A DNA stretch of 64,000 bases from Periplaneta americana (lineage: Eukaryota > Arthropoda > Insecta > Blattodea > Blattidae), in contig NC_091117.1 of assembly GCF_040183065.1 (NCBI RefSeq), forward strand, positions 104,690,501 through 104,754,500, written 5' to 3'. Every line of letters begins with the position of its first letter. Position 1 is the first letter of the stretch. Under the pieces are notes generated by a model. It was not told the origin of the DNA, made no database searches, and saw only the letters and a list, made by a program, of their open reading frames with translations. Shown piece by piece: positions 10,480 through 21,505 of the stretch. The position numbers were made by a program, and so were the translations under genes.

Positions 10480-11860
10480 ATGGTGTGAACAAAAAAAACC
10501 ACGAAGATGACTTATTTCTGCTTAACCAATGTTACTGGATTTTCTTTAAAAAAAATAAGAGACTCATTCAGTATCCTAATCTTCCGTCACCTCTAAGACC
10601 AATGCTTCATGGAGAAAATTTACCTGTTCCCATTCCACCTTTCACATGGCAAGAAGAATCAGAATCTGATATAACGCCATCTGATGATGTGCATCCCTCT
10701 ACATCAAGGGATGACGTCTACATTTCAGATGAAGAGGTAGAAGAAAAGCCACATTTAATAACAAGGTGGAACTCAAGAATCTGGTACGTGATTTGTACTT
10801 AACTAAACAGCTGACTGAGCTTCTAGGATCTCGTCTTCAGGAATAGAAGATGCTGGATAAAGATACTAATATTTCAGTATTTAGAAACATAAATAAGAAT
10901 CTATTACCATTTTTCATAGTTACAGATTCTGGAGTTTGTACAAGAAGCGATGTAAATGGACTGATTAAAACTAGGTATTACACATAATGCTGAAGAGTGG
11001 CGCTTATTTATAGATGCTTCTAAAATTAGTCTGAAAGCCGTTTTGTTACACAATGGCAATAAACTTCCCCCTATATCTGTAGCATAGAGTGAAGCAATGA
11101 AAGAAACATACGAAAACATGCGTCGTATTCTTGAAGCCATTAAAATATGAAAACCATTGTTGAAATATTTGCGGAATCTTAAAGTCTTCTATATCGAATG
11201 CAGAGTGGATTCACTAAACATCCTTTTCTGTGCCTTTGGGACATCCCAGATCCTCAACATCACTATTTAGTCAAGAACTGGCCAAGAAGAGAAGATTTCA
11301 CTCCTGGAAAACATAATGTAAATGTTAAACCTTTAGTTGACCCACAAAAAATATATCTCCATCCTTTACACATTAAATTAGGACTCATGAAGAACTTTAT
11401 GAAAGGTATGGACACAACAGGCGAAGGTTTCAAATATCTACGGAGAATATTCTCTGGCTTGAGTGATGCAAAATTAAAATAAGGAATATTCATTGGACCT
11501 CAGATTAAAAAAGCGATGGGTGACCAATTTGTTTAGAAAAATTAACTCCAAACAAACTTGCAGCATGGGAGTCATTTAAATATGTTGTGAATGGGTTCCT
11601 CGGCAACAAGAAGAAACTGATTCATAGTCTCCTTCAAAATTATAAGAATTTTGGATACAGGATGTCTGTCAAAATTCACTTCCTGCATTCTCATTTAGAT
11701 TTTTTCTAAAATCTTGGGTGCACTGAGTGACGAACAAGGGGAACGCTTTCACCAAGACATTTTACAGATGGGACAGCGTTATAAAGGGAGATAGGATTCA
11801 TCTATGATGAGTAATTACTGCTGGTTCACACAAAGAGAGAATATTACAACACAACAAAAA
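10480..11860 (+). pseudogene. Degenerate transposon-type protein of an unnamed insect family
   Basis: Many frames must be combined, but the order fits a protein I know only as 'uncharacterised' in hemipterans and other insects. It starts with a cysteine/aspartate-rich N-terminus (10485-10770) and then LVRDLYLTKQLTELLGSRLQ. At about 10990 comes NAEEWRLFIDASK, then LKAVLLHNGNKLPP. From 11198 a long clean stretch has GFTKHPFLCLWDIPDPQHHY, LVDPQKIYLHPLHIKLGLMK and GEGFKYLRRIFSGLSDAKLK. Then come LKIHFLHSHLDF-like and GERFHQDI blocks at about 11660-11770. The repeated use of H, D and E in these blocks suggests a nuclease-type transposase, but I cannot name the superfamily and found no termini. More than ten breaks. 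Confidence 0.6.
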
Positions 11861-12185
11861 AAGTGTTTTAAAGCAACGCCTGCCTTCCACTACGTAAATG
11901 TAAGTAGCCATTTACATCATTATAACATGAAGGATACTTAATTTTTAGTACTAACACCACTATATTAGTGGAAGACTATGTCTATGCATTCTGCATTAGA
12001 TATTAAAAATGTGGAACTGCTTAGTTAGTATGGAACTTTTCAGAAGTGTAATAAGGGTAATAACTGGAAATCTGAGGGTGCTGCTGAAAAATGGGTTCCA
12101 TGTTTGGATTCAGCATGACAAATATGTGGATAGTAACAATGTTTCATTTCGGCACAGTTTTCAAAGTAAACATTTGTTGGCTAGT
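11861..12185. other. No gene seen
   Basis: Noncoding flank between the degenerate protein and the next microsatellite. Confidence 0.4.
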
Positions 12186-12187
12186 GT

Positions 12188-12246
<59 letters not shown>

Positions 12247-12423
12247 TAGCTATTTAGCAATATAACAAACTAGTGCTTATTATCGAGGAAGTAGACGTGA
12301 CAACGTGACGCTTAGAGTGAAACTTGCAGAGCAACAATCGGTCGGCAAAATTATGTTTTAAAAGCACACCGCACGTTATTGTGTGATGCCGACATGTTAA
12401 TCATGAGGCCGCGGCGATAATAC
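12186..12423 (+). repeat. Microsatellite-tailed repeat, copy 4 (diverged)
   Basis: An (ATA)n tract at 12190-12243, then about 180 bp ending TGAGGCCGCGGCGATAATAC. Only the last 40 bp match copies 1-3 well; the middle differs. This suggests a subfamily that shares terminus and tail but not body. Confidence 0.7.
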
Positions 12424-12980
12424 TGCATATGATATCACAAAATTAGTCAGTGTACGTATAGGGTATACAGCAATAGCTGGACGTTAAAGAAAAAATAATA
12501 CAAATTGTAACTAATATTGCTACAAATTCAATTTTTATCAGTTAAGACCCTTCTCTTATCAACATATGTTTTAACTTTAATATAATATTAATAAAAGTGA
12601 AATAGAAACCAGATAAAAACATTTATACAGAAGGAAACAGAGTGCTGGCAGTTCTTGCCCTTCTATGGTCTAGGAAGTAATTTTTTTGTTGGCCTTTGTA
12701 GGGTTACCACGTCTTAACTCAGTCTGCCAATTTTATGAAACAAGTAAATGTGAAGTTAACTAATCTTGCTGGATTTTCGAGTTTTCTTCTCTAAATTACC
12801 AAAGTTGGAATGTATATTTCAATCAATAACGGATAATGAAGATTGTGAATGTGACCACGAAACTATCGTTTGTGCACGAGGACTGTTAAGTTTACTGAAG
12901 TATTTTGATTTTATTATCTGCTAATATTATTCGCTGCAATATTTCCACACTCTGATATTCTGTTTCAAAAAGTAACAGAT
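12424..12980. other. No gene seen
   Basis: AT-rich sequence without a convincing frame or repeat. Confidence 0.4.
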
Positions 12981-12989
12981 GTTGCTTTT

Positions 12990-13350
12990 GTAAAACAAAA
13001 ATTCGTAATTTCGAGGAGTACAAGCAAGAACTGAGAAATTACTGTGAGGAATTTTGGGAACGTATGGATGATTTTGCTGATGAAAGTTATCCCCAATCTG
13101 AAATATCACGGCTGGATGCAATCCCTGGAGAGGATAAGAAAATTGCATATAGGCGATTGTTCACTGCACGTTATCAGAATTAATATTAATCAAAAGTTTG
13201 CTGAAAATTCCAAATTGAAGCTTTTGAATATGCTTGATCATACACAATTTATCACTCTTGCAAATTCGCTCCCTGAAGAAATATTGTTAAATCTAAAAGA
13301 AAATTATGAAGCCTATTTTGATTTACTGTATTATCAACAGTATAGTCGGT
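12990..13350 (+). pseudogene. Probable hAT/ZMYM-type transposase piece
   Basis: Two frames overlap. One gives SRLDAIPGEDKKIAYRRLFT; the next gives FAENSKLKLLNMLDHTQF followed by SLPEEILLNLKENYEAYFDL. The second block has the layout of the region before the C-terminal dimerisation domain in zinc-finger MYM-type hAT proteins. No motif is decisive, so this is a cautious call. Confidence 0.4.
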
Positions 13351-13683
13351 CTCGTTCTATGCACTTTCGTCTTTCGTGTTTTATGTAAACACGGCCAGGC
13401 TTCGGCACGGCAAAAGGCGTTGGTGGTTGATGTCATTCAGTAAAAGTCGGATAACGTAATAAAGTAATACTGAAACTAATAAAATAATTATAAAATGTAA
13501 TTTAGGCCGTTTAAACAAACTGCAGTCAAACTGTGAAGCCATAACACAAGAGCTCCAAAAAGAAGTAAAGGTAAGCGGTATCTACTTAGTATAAAATAAT
13601 AAACTTTTGTTTACAGAAATATAAAAGTTTAATACTATTTTAAAGAACTACAATATTGAAAAGTGATTAGTGTCATTATTATG

Positions 13684-13885
13684 AATATAGAAATACATGG
13701 ATGTCTCACATTTCAAGGATGCAGGACGACAGGATACCATATAAGTTTTGGAAATATAACTCGGGGAAGAAGAAATATTGGAAGACCAGCCAAAAGATGG
13801 ATGGACCAATTTCAGTAGCTGCTATAGGAATCAATTTCCTAATGCATGAAGGATGATGATGATGATGATGATGATTATGAAGTGA
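13684..13885 (+). mobile_element. Non-LTR retrotransposon 3' end with (GAT)n tail
   Basis: In frame near 13755 the sequence reads RGRRNIGRPAKRWMDQFQ and then a stop. This is the usual extreme C-terminus of insect endonuclease-reverse transcriptase LINEs, preceded by a WMSHISRMQDDRIPYK-like block. It ends in a (GATGAT)n run at 13855-13880. Only the last 200 bp are present: a strongly 5'-truncated copy. Confidence 0.75.
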
Positions 13886-14559
13886 CATTATTACTGAAAG
13901 TTATAACAAGTATCATTTTCAAAACACGGCAGTAAAATAATCATAAACATTTACGAAAACTATGTTAGTATTATTCATTATTAGCAATGGAATAATTAAG
14001 TTCGATATTGTCTTCACATAGGTAGCCTAAATGACTTAATTGACTTTAATCTCCAAATTCCTGTACATAAGTAGTCATCAGATTTTATTTCTTCTTCCTT
14101 AGCTCTTTCAAAGAACAACTCAATACTTATCTTACTTTGAATTCGTTTCCAAGCATCATAAACCTGGCTCCTATCTTTATGGTGTTGATTTGTGGATTCC
14201 ATATGACAGGCTCTATCTCGTACAGATCCAACAACTCCGTAATCACTTCATTACTCCACACCATAATGAACTACTTGAAACTGCTAAACTACTTGAAAAC
14301 TGTGATGTGAAACTGCGCAGCCACATTTGAATCCACTAGATTCAAAACCCTCTAAAGACCATTTTGTTCATAATTGAGTTACGCCACATATTGTTTGCAA
14401 AGAATGAATTCTAATGATTTATATAGTTTGAATCAAAAAGCCACTGAATTTAAAGCGAAAGGTTTGTTAAAAGTTACTGTTAGGTTGAAAATGTTCTCTA
14501 TTTATCATCAGTTACTGTCAAAATCCTTTAATTTGTGAAAGTGGATATAGGGATTTTGA
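13886..14559. other. No clear gene; probable downstream part of the THAP transposase
   Basis: Reverse-strand frames here (for example 14014-14202) lie where the C-terminal part of the THAP transposase pseudogene would be, but I could not match its late motifs. Decay or deletion is likely. Confidence 0.35.
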
Positions 14560-14799
14560 ATCTAAAGGATTCATTTCACAATCTCGCACATAGAGTCAAA
14601 TTGGCCATCACTGGCGATTCGCACGTTTTTATCTTTTAGGAATTGATAAGTTGTTCATGAATCTGAAAATAACTAAATCTGACTTTTGGTTCTACAAATT
14701 TTGAAATTATTTTATAAAATATTGTCTTGCCGATGAAACATAGTAGTAAAGATTTTGAAAAATTTTCACACAATTTGTACCATCTATACCGCGCAAATA

Positions 14800-15760
14800 C
14801 AGGGTGATTCACGAGAAAAGATAAACAATTTAGGATACAATATCTTAGGCCATTTTGAGTGAAAAAGTTCATATGAACATAGATCCGTTTTCGAACGATG
14901 GCGGAGCTAGATGCATTTTTTTTTGGTAAAACGTCTCGCCCCAATGTGAATCAGACGTTACCATATGCTGCTGACGTGAGACAATATCACCGATGAATGA
15001 CGTAACATCGGAATCTGCATTGTGAGCGTTGTAGATAAGAGAAGAGAAACAAACCGGGTGGTGGGGCATTACAAATGTCACAACAAATACGCTATCACTT
15101 ATCGGTTCACAGCAGTTCAGTCAGCTACCTACAGTACAGTAGTTATACAGGTACAGTTATCGGAAATGTTAAGTTGTATTTTTCAAGATGCCTTATAAAT
15201 TTTCGACTGCAGAATACGCCGATATTGTGTATGATTATGGTTTGTGCGATGGAAGTACCTTGCATGCGGTCGCTGAATATGAACGGCGCTTTCCGAACAG
15301 AAAGGTACCATATCGAAGAGTATTTACTGTCTATGGGGTTGGGTGAAAGACTTGGTATAGCAAAGGAACGGAGAAACGAGAGAAGCGCTAATCGACAGTA
15401 TTTTGGATGCGGTATAAAGACAGCCACGTGCAACTCTCCCGAGCGACCAGCGCGATTCACGCCCGAGAGCAACAGTGCATTGAAGCAGGAGGAGGTACCT
15501 TTGAAAACGCGCGAAAACATCGACCCCAACTTCTAGAATATTAGGTATTTATGCATACGTGAATATAAACTTTAAATTTGTCCGTTATATGTCTCTAAAT
15601 GCGAGTTAGTACAATGGAATCTCAGAAGTTTTTGTGAAATTAAAGAGCCATATCTCCGTAACCGTTCGAAAACGAACCTATATTCGTATGAACTTTTACA
15701 CTCAGAATGACTTCAGAATTCACATCCTAAATTTTTTACCTTTCCTCGTGAATCACCCTG
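14800..15760 (+). mobile_element. Tc1/mariner element, non-autonomous, DUF4817-type
   Basis: Flanked by TA on both sides. Ends CAGGGTGATTCACGAG and its reverse complement, with inverted similarity extending over roughly 100 bp (GTTCATA-GAA-ATAG-TCGTTTTCGAACG in both arms). It interrupts the THAP transposase on the other strand without loss of frame order. It has lost its catalytic core and must be moved in trans, if at all. Confidence 0.9.
15188..15544 (+). pseudogene. Mariner transposase with core deleted (DUF4817 N-terminus plus C-terminus)
   Basis: From ATG 15188 the frame reads MPYKFSTAEYADIVYDYG, then AVAEYERRFPNRKVPYRRVF, the N-terminal DNA-binding block of this group. The sequence then joins material that in another frame ends HAREQQCIEAGGGTFENA with a stop at 15542-15544, the family's extreme C-terminus. 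The DDE domain of about 200 residues is absent. Confidence 0.8.
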
Positions 15761-16686
15761 TATAAAGCAGAACTCACTGCTGTGCTTCCTATGGGGCTTT
15801 TATTATAGCTCGGTTCTGACTCCCACTCCAAATAATTTTGGGCATTTTGGCACACTGCATTAACTTTCAGCAATGTTCCTATTTTTTTTACCAAAATATT
15901 TGTAACAGGGGACTGACAAATATTACAGAAGCGAAACAAAATTTGTAACGCTGACCAAAACACAAAAAATACTTTTTGGGTTCTTAATCTTACTTTCTGT
16001 TACATGTGCTGCATCCTCGAAATCTGATGGATTAGAATTTGAAGTTTCTTCTTCTATTTGAAAAAATGTGTCTAACAGTAAGTCAGTTTCTGGCTCACTC
16101 ACATCAGATTCACCACACACATTTCTTAGCGTCTCGCACCCTACTCACACTGCACAGCTTTGTTTAGATTAGGTTCCTGTGAATTTTCAGCCTCTTCGAG
16201 AACTACACATACGTCAATATTTTCAGCTATAGGTGCATCACTGCAACTTGCTATTGCTTCTTTGACGACCTTCTTTCGTTTAGGCTATAAGCAGGAGAGC
16301 GCGTTGTGTCAGAACTGTCTTGAGGAGATTCTCCTTTCAAAAATAAGGAAGAGACAGCAGTTTTCTTCAGTTTCATAGGAGTTCTATTATCTTTCATTAA
16401 ACGTCTTTTTAGTACAGACCATTCTTCAAAATCAGTTTCATAGTAATGATTCAAACACACAACAGCAATTTTCGATCGTATAAAACCTTTCTTGTTGATT
16501 TTCTTCACAAATCTTTGAGGTGACTTTTCTCTGTTCGGAAATACATGAAATGATATCCCTTCTCCGTGTCCTGCTTTTGCTGTTCCTTCTGAACACAAAA
16601 AAACACAACACCAAGGCATTTTAAACTGTATTACGATATAATTTCTTCTGTTTAGTCTACTGTAGTTTAAAATCACTCATCTAAAG

Positions 16687-16845
16687 CAGGGCTGGGCAGC
16701 AAGAGCGGATTCTACTCTCTCATGGGGAGCCATATGATTTCTCTTCATCCCCTTTCTTCCCCGCCGAACACCGCGCAGCGTTGATTGAGTAACGGATGAA
16801 TATTAAGCGTCCCCGTTTAGAGTCCGCTCTCGATGCCCAGCCCTG
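16687..16845. mobile_element. hAT-type MITE, 159 bp, with perfect 8-bp target duplication
   Basis: Ends CAGGGCTGGGCAGCAAGAG and the reverse complement of CAGGGCTGGGCATCGAGAG; the inverted repeats are 28 bp with three mismatches. ATCTAAAG flanks it at 16679-16686 and 16846-16853. Eight-base duplication and a CAG start fit the hAT superfamily. It sits 60-70 bp upstream of the THAP start codon of the reverse-strand gene, so it once lay in or near that gene's promoter. Confidence 0.95.
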
Positions 16846-17103
16846 ATCTAAAGGAAAATAGGACTATATAAAACCGCAATATTGGTATGTGCTTTTTTAC
16901 GACTAAATGGAAAGCAAAATATGACTCCACACAATCACAACTGAAGCCCGGTTCAGACGGTGCTAGTTTCTGTGATGGATTCCAAGGTGGCTGCGCTGAT
17001 GGCTGCCCTGCGTGTTCTGGCCTTATCAATGAGTTAGGGTACGTACACGTTGGAGCAACGATAAACGATAAGAGAAATGATCTAGCGACGCTTTGGTATT
17101 ATC

Positions 17104-18999
17104 GCAGTCTAATAGATACAGTCACGCAACTCATACGTATAAAATATGCCAACATTTGACAGCTGGCGCGACAGTAGCCCTCTAGCGGCAGGCAAGTTAA
17201 AAGTGTGCACACGACATATGATAACACATCAGAAAACGGGTTTTGCGTAATTTATTTTATATGTTTATGCTATACAATAAGTGTATATGGTTCTTATTAA
17301 TTCTACTTTAGAATCCTGAAAGAATTTCACGCGCAGTTAATCTACAAGTTTTAGAAGCTGGAAATAAACGTAATTCTTTCTGCTCCTTACAACTGAATTA
17401 TGGCCCTGATCACGTATCATAGTTTGAAATAATATAATTGTTCGTGCGTGGTCGGTTAATTCAATTCATTCCTAAATATATTTATGAATCATTGGAACTT
17501 TGTATTTCCTGTGAGAAGAGTAAAAATTAGTAGCTTCAAAATTGTAGGGCATATCTCGTAGGGTACATCGCGTGGTGAACTCCTCTCCCTATTTCCTGAG
17601 AAATTAACGATTTTGCATACCGCAAATTGGTGTAAACTCGGCCGCTGAGGTAAACTTGAAAATAAAGAAAAGGGGAGGATTTAAACATTATTATGAAGTT
17701 CATTATTTGTCCATTTCTTAAGAACCGGTATTTCCTTTATTATTTTGAGTCACACATAGTGCTGATGTCAGGCCTATGGTTTAAATTTTTATGGCAAGTT
17801 TACCGCATTTTACACTACATTTCCAGTTTTCACACATAATGCCTAATTTTAAATTATCCTACCTATATAATACCTAATTTACATGCACTTACTGTTAATA
17901 TGACGTAGGTGAGAACAAATAAATGAACATACTTCAATTAACTCAGAAAATGTAGGCCTAATTTTATTTTCAGAGCAGAAGTGGTGTAAGTAAAAAATGG
18001 GTAATGAGGGGTTAAAGTAAACATTCTGTAAAATACAGCGCAAAGTGGCAGTTAATATTGAATGTATTTAAACTATTAATAGTCAGTGAATAGCACGAAG
18101 GATATATTAATTGCTACTTTGTGCTGTATGTTACAGAATTTTTACTTTAAACCTCATTACCTGATTTTGACTTACACCACTTCTGCTCTGAACGGCGCAA
18201 ATAATCACTGGGAATGTAAAATCAACACCAATAACAGTCATGCAAATTATTACAGAAAAGATTGCTTTTTATATTAAATTTAAAAAGGCTCTTTTATTTC
18301 TTGAGAATTTAATACGTCTGCCACATGAATCTACACCAACACATCAGTAATTTATCGACACTGTCTGGATTTATTCAAGAAGTGAATATTTTGCAAAAGG
18401 ATTACTATACTCCATGAATTCTTGAAAAATTAACACCATGATACCTCCTTGAATGCTATATAACATTCTTGAAAAATATAAAGAAAAAAACACGAATACA
18501 AAACTTATGTAATTACTTGCATTAAAAACTGTAGATATATTGTCAAAAATCGGAATGGTTACACATTTACACATATGATTTCTGCAAAAAAAAAATAATA
18601 TACTGTAACAGGTATTTACTTTGTTTTTATTTAAACTGTCCTTCCTTACATGCAAATAGGTAACTGATAAGTAATAAATGTTTTATAGAACACAATACGT
18701 AGGCTACCTACAACGTGGATTATTGGTTATGACTGAGTTATGATTTTCTCTTGGTCTTTAGGGAATCTGAAGAACGACAAATTCGGAGATTTAAACTTGT
18801 AGTTACTGCAATTTTCGTCATTGCACACATTGCCTTTATTCCGACGCATGATTAAAACGTTATAACATCTCGCATCCCTTTAAAGCACGTGCTGGTTGTA
18901 TCAACCCTATGACCAGTGCCTTGCCTGCCGCTTGAGCGCTAGTGTCGCGAATGTTGGCAAAAAAAGTGTTGAAGTTGCGCGACTGTATATATTAGACTG
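17104..18999. mobile_element. Mutator-like (MULE) element candidate, 10-bp target duplication
   Basis: TGGTATTATC occurs directly at 17094-17103 and 19000-19009. The inner ends are CAGTCTAATAGATACAGTCA and, inverted at the right, CAGTCTAATATATACAGTCG. The arms stay similar for about 100 bp, with CGCAACT, GCCAACATT, GCGAC and AAGCGGCAGGCAAG all recurring inverted. A 10-bp duplication plus long inverted repeats is typical of MULEs. No transposase frame is present, so it is non-autonomous. Superfamily is inference from the duplication length. Confidence 0.75.
17969..18195. repeat. Internal hairpin, arms about 90 bp
   Basis: CAGAGCAGAAGTGGTGTAAG at about 17971 recurs inverted at about 18170-18192. 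The match continues inward through GGTAATGAGG, TTAAAGTAAA-ATTCTGTAA and ATACAGC-CAAAGT, leaving a loop of about 50 bp. It sits close to the centre of the MULE-like element. It may be a separate small foldback insertion. Confidence 0.8.
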
Positions 19000-21049
19000 T
19001 GGTATTATCAAAGAATCAAGTGTTCATATCGGAGCAACGATGACGCGGGAAGCGAACATTTTGATTTATCAGTAGAAGATATTCTATGCATCCATTTAAT
19101 GAAAGAAGATATATAGGAAATATCAGCTGCTAAGTTCAAGGTTAATATAACTTAAATATGTACAAAATTAAACCCGTTTCTCATCCCAAAGATAGTATAA
19201 ATTCGTTGTGTTGTGATTGGTTCTTGTGATCCAGAGCCTTCTTTAGTTACAAGCCAGGGCCATACGTCGGCAACACTGTAATTAACTGTCACCCGGACGC
19301 TGACCGTACAGTACACGTGTTTGTGCTAATGCCGATTTCCAATGTAAATTAATGTTACAATATAAGTGTGTGTCGATGGAATTATGTTTGCGGTCGTACC
19401 AAACGTTAATTGTTGATGTATTATAAACTAAATGCGTGTTGGTGATAAAAAACAAGAAATAAATGAAAATAAAATGGTTGCAGTCTTTGGGAATTTTTAC
19501 GGTTATGGGTGACAAAGTAATTGACTATTCTATTAAATATTGTATAACCACATTTTTATATTCTTATTTGTAATTTGTGTGTATCAGAATTCTAGTCAAA
19601 TTGTTGGGTCTCACCTGCTATATCAATAAAGTTACGCCGTTGGTTTTCAAAGTCATTGTAAACAGCTGTTTTGTGATCCCATAAATGTTGCAGTTTTGTT
19701 GAAGATTCGGAATGCCTGCTATACGTCAGAACTATCTATAATTTGTAGATGCATATAATCACTTTGTTGGTTTGGTCAATATTACTTATGTCCCGCCCAC
19801 TATAGAGACATAGGCCAATTTTACACATATTTAGTATAACTTGTTGCTTCTTTGACAGGTTAGTTTAGGTTTTTGTTATAGCCTACCTTGCATATACGAT
19901 TATAGCGCAACATTGGCAGTGATAAAAGTGAAATATTCGTTCAGTGGGCGTTGGATACTCTACATTCACCCTGTAGTTATATTTATTTAAAATTATATTT
20001 TAAAAAGTTTATAACAAATAATTTAGGATAACAGTATTGTTATGGTGACTGACCACGTTCAAACTAAAACTGACTTCCTGGACATCTGAAATATTTATAG
20101 AAAAACACGACATAATCACATGAAATTAAAATGCATATGATATCCTACACCTTTCATGTCAGAGGTGAAACAACATTAAGCGGCGAAACATTGTCAATTT
20201 ACTAACCACATAATGGTTAATTGATTGGAATAGGGTATTGCGAAAGTACGTCATTATTTTATTTATTTTTGGTACAAGTAACATTTCTTTAAATATTTAT
20301 TTATTTTCCCTTGAACCATCAATAAAAAAATAAGTATGTTTTTATTTTTTTTTAATTATAAGTGTACCGGTAGTTGCTACGACACATAGGCACACAGCAC
20401 TTTCTAGGCATCTGAAATATTTGTAGAAAAACACGATAGATAATCGCATAAGCTAATATTAAAATATATCCTAAACCTTTCACAGATGAAACACCATTAA
20501 GTCGAAAAACATTGACAATTTGCTAGCCACAAATTTGTTAACTGAATGGAACTTAAGAATACTGCGTAGGAACTTACGTCTTTATTGCATTATTGATTTT
20601 ATTATTTTCGGTGCAAGGAATATCTTATTTATTTATTTATTTATCTTCGTACTATCAATAAAAACAGGTTTTTTTTTTTTGTAATTATTTTAAGTGGCGT
20701 CTTTTGTATGTAAGTAGCCTACTTACGCCGTATTGTGAAGTATAGCTAATTGATTGCAATAAAACACTATTTTCGAACCCGTAATAATTTACATCACTAC
20801 TCTGAATCTTGATCTTACCTTTGTGCATGAAGTAATATTGAAAAAATACGCGTTACGCATAACGAAAGCAATGAGCAAACCAACGAGCACAGAATGCATA
20901 GAGTAGATATAAACAGCTTGGAGGTGAAGCCGCTTTTGTGGACAGTCGCCATTATGATGCTACCAAAACATTGCGCTCCCGGTTAGCACATGGGCAGTTG
21001 ATTGTGATGTTGCATCGTTGTTTTAATTAATAAATTAACTAATTTCAAT

Positions 21050-21120
21050 ATGCCTACATGTTCTGCGTATGGCTGCACAAACAGGTTTCCAAAAAAAATT
21101 CCTGGAATAACTTTTCACGG
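21050..21120 (+). pseudogene. THAP-domain first exon of the P-like element
   Basis: ATG at 21050 opens MPTCSAYGCTNRFPKKIPGI followed by TFH, the beginning of a THAP zinc finger (C-x4-C spacing, basic turn, TFH). A GT splice donor follows directly at 21121. No second exon is recognisable, so this is a stub left after internal deletion. Confidence 0.7.
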
Positions 21121-21219
21121 GTAAATATGCATGTGTGAAATGTACTTATTACCGGTAGGCTAGATACGGTAATGAATGATTTAGCCTAAGTTAGTCGGTT
21201 AGATTCGTATTGTTCACGT

Positions 21220-21505
21220 ATTTGTTTGATTAAGAGAAAGGATTAGTGTATTGATATTATTGTAATTAATTTTTATAATCACGAAATCAGACATGCTTTG
21301 CAGACTTAGCATTTACGAGCGAAGCTAACCTAACAACCCATGTTGGAAGTTTGTGTCGAGTGCTATAGAAAACTGGTGTACCGAGGTTTCTCTTAAACCG
21401 AATGCACGTATTCGTTTGATGAAGAAAAAGAAATAGTGTATTAATATTATTGTAATTAATTTTTATAATCACGAAATCAGACTTATGCTTTACAGACTTA
21501 GTAGC
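21220..21505. repeat. Direct duplication, period about 186 bp
   Basis: The stretch around CGTATTTGTTTGATTAAGAG through TAATCACGAAATCAGAC at 21219-21300 recurs at about 21407-21485 with few changes. It lies in the noncoding part of the P-like element. Confidence 0.8.

Larger units (their letters stand above)
14560..16619 (-). pseudogene. THAP-domain transposase (Kolobok-like?), copy A, split by a mariner
   Basis: It starts at ATG 16619 with a THAP C2CH zinc finger: MPWCCVFLC, the FHVFPNREKSPQ block, a W-position RFVKKI, VVCLNHYYETDFEEW, and a closing LKKTAV. A linker with acidic stretches follows at 15980-16250. Then comes FWSALQILFRFCNICQSPV and the block CQNAQNYLEWESEPSYNKSP, ending AVSSAL at the mariner insertion (14800-15760). 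On the far side the frame goes on with RYRWYKLCENFSKSL and TIFYKIISKFVEPKV. At about 14590 comes VRIASDGQFDSMCEI, a degraded form of the GDGxCDSPG motif that carries an acidic catalytic residue. The same architecture occurs in copy B at 58490-62451. The superfamily name Kolobok is a suggestion from the THAP pairing. Confidence 0.75.

Noticed and set aside
17051-19042. GGAGCAACGAT at 17051 and 19032 flanking the MULE-like element
   Set aside because: An 11-bp direct repeat not adjacent to the element ends; probably chance or a relic of an older host repeat.
19282-19515. Reverse frame of 77 codons conserved at 22323-22559
   Set aside because: It is conserved only because both lie in copies of the same transposon; there are indels between copies and no motif.
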